Made by a program: the position numbers and the translations under genes. The notes beneath the pieces were generated by a model. That model did no database searches. It saw only the letters and a list, made by a program, of their open reading frames with translations, and was not told the DNA's origin. A stretch of DNA of 64,000 bases. It comes from Dicaeum eximium. Taxonomy: Eukaryota; Chordata; Aves; Passeriformes; Dicaeidae. Of this stretch, positions 62,491-64,000 are shown in pieces (the first letter of the stretch is position 1; every line of letters begins with the position of its first letter). Where the stretch lies: assembly GCA_013396995.1 (NCBI GenBank), contig VWZP01003839.1:1491976-1555975 (forward strand), written 5' to 3'.

Positions 62491-64000
62491 AGGAGAGTCT
62501 TGAAATCCCAGCCACAATCCAGTCATTTATCAGAGCTGACCTTTTGCTGCTAAGCACTCCAGTCTTAACTGCCAATATCTTCCAGAGAGAGAAAACTATA
62601 TGGACAGCTCTCTGTATTCTTCCTCAAGGTGCAGCATGAATTCAAAGCACATCTGAAATCTGACAGAGAATCTGAATGAGTATCCTGACAGCCATTTCAG
62701 CTTGACACCTCTTTGATGTGCAAGAGTACTCTGTCAGCACACTCTCTCTCATCATCCCTTAGACTTCCAGACATGCAAGTCTACGGCCTTCTAGGAGCAT
62801 CCCACCAAGAGGGCAGTGTATGTGTTACCTGCTGCTATCAGAATTTCCCCCCATCCTCCAATTCTGCATTGCTATTGATTGATTGTGTGCTGGCTGGCTG
62901 ACTCTAATATACAGCATATTCACCACCTCTAATTGATTGCAAGTTCATCATCCTTTGCCCAGTATCCTGAGCAGATTGCTATTGACATTTACTTATTTTG
63001 TAATACTATTTATTGCTATTTGTCTTCTCATCAGCTTATCTCTTTCCCTCTTCTGTCCTTTTTGCTCTCCTTTTACCCCTGTTTCCAAATCTCTGTTTGC
63101 CCACGTCTCTCCTTTTCCTCCTCTGTTACTTCCTTACTCTACTACATCATGAACCTGGCTTTTTGCCATGGCCTTGATGAAACTTGTGCTTGCCACAGTC
63201 TCCTTTCTCACTGACACCTGTCTGCACCACAGCCTCTCTGTGTCCTGTTCTGGGCCTCTCCTCATTCCCTGCTGCTCATGCTCTCAGCAGCTCTCAGGAG
63301 GAGACACAGATGGGCTGGCACTGAGCACAGCCCATGGGAATGCAGGGACCTGAGCCCACACCTGAGTGATGTGCAGTCCTGCGCTCTTCCTCAGGGGCTG
63401 CTCAGTTGTGCATGTCATGGTGCACCAGATGAACTAGATGACAGAGCAGGCAAGAGTTAAAAGCAGGCCTTCCTAGTGCAAGGAATAAGGCAGTCAGTGT
63501 CTGTCCTTTGGAGTGGGAATATTTTCCACAACCCCTTTGCTGACCTGTACTGTGGCTGCCAGCATAGGGACACAAGTTCCGGTTAAAAAAAAATCCTAAA
63601 ATTGAGTGGACATTGTCTGTTGGGTAGTGAGCCTCTAGCTGTGTGTGTGAACAGTCTTCTGGGTGGCAATTGGTACACGTGTGTGACCTCAGGAGGTGAC
63701 AGCCAGTGTGACATGGGCAGCACCATGATGGATACACACTGAAAGCTGTAAGCCTCCAGTATGCCCTGCTGCTCTTGACACGAGCCCAGCCAGAATGCAG
63801 CCCAGAAACAAGCACACCTGTCTTCAGCACTGCTCATCAGCATGCAGAAAGAGCTACCCCTGCACAGCAGGGTACAGCTACTGAGAGCTGAAGCCCAAGA
63901 GGGATGCTGGGGACAGCATGTTCAGACATGACCCACAGCTTTATGCATTTCATGGATCAGCAGCAGGGAGGTCTCCTCACCTGCCTCCCCACTCCCATAT
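62491..64000. other. Unique non-coding sequence to window end
   Basis: This is a pyrimidine-rich stretch (62990-63260) followed by balanced sequence. The frames at 63402-63830 (-, 142 codons) and 62933-63214 (+) show no recognisable domain; the latter reflects C/T-rich composition. Confidence 0.45.

Noticed and set aside
1..64000. CRISPR array, bacterial operons, tRNA or rRNA genes, telomeric or centromeric satellite
   Set aside because: No spaced direct repeats of CRISPR type, no tRNA B-box with a matching arm, no rRNA core words and no long satellite array were found; the avian CR1 and LTR argue against a bacterial source.

Overview
This window looks like a piece of a bird chromosome that is almost entirely non-coding (intergenic or very long intron). 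The basis is direct: a truncated CR1 retroposon 3' end, of the kind abundant in birds and ending in the characteristic ATTCTATGATT, lies at 16526-16760, and a complete solo retroviral LTR of about 660 bp lies at 21226-21885. Base composition is mixed and CpG-poor, microsatellites and A/T homopolymers are scattered throughout, and no reading frame exceeds 176 codons. There is no bacterial architecture: no operons, no ribosome binding sites and no dense coding. The LTR style would fit a songbird, but that is inference and I could not compare it with a repeat library.

Layout. 1-16525 is unique sequence with a T/G-rich low-complexity tract (containing the window's only N) near 1.7 kb, a GC-richer block around 2.0-2.7 kb and A-rich tracts near 3 kb. 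16526-16760 is CR1. 16761-21225 is unique sequence with one weak terminal-exon candidate. 21226-21885 is the solo LTR, reading on the minus strand. 21886-39480 is unique sequence with several AT-rich, conserved-looking blocks and a second weak terminal-exon candidate near 30.8 kb. 39481-39860 is a CpG-richer patch followed by AAT/AAC-rich sequence. 39861-58962 is unique sequence with an RFX/X-box-like palindrome (41.58 kb), a (CAA)n microsatellite (47.7 kb) and a TATATC-type repeat (56.0 kb).

The best coding signal is a short exon at 58963-59074. It has a strong polypyrimidine tract and AG acceptor, two adjacent ATGs, 36 codons encoding what looks like a signal peptide, and a consensus CAG|GTGAGT donor. 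If real, it is the first coding exon of a secreted or membrane protein whose remaining exons lie beyond what I can recognise. Three weaker exon candidates (12.9, 20.1 and 30.7 kb) are recorded with low confidence, because splice-like signals around open frames are expected by chance in 64 kb. I found no convincing complete gene, RNA gene, CRISPR array or full-length mobile element.
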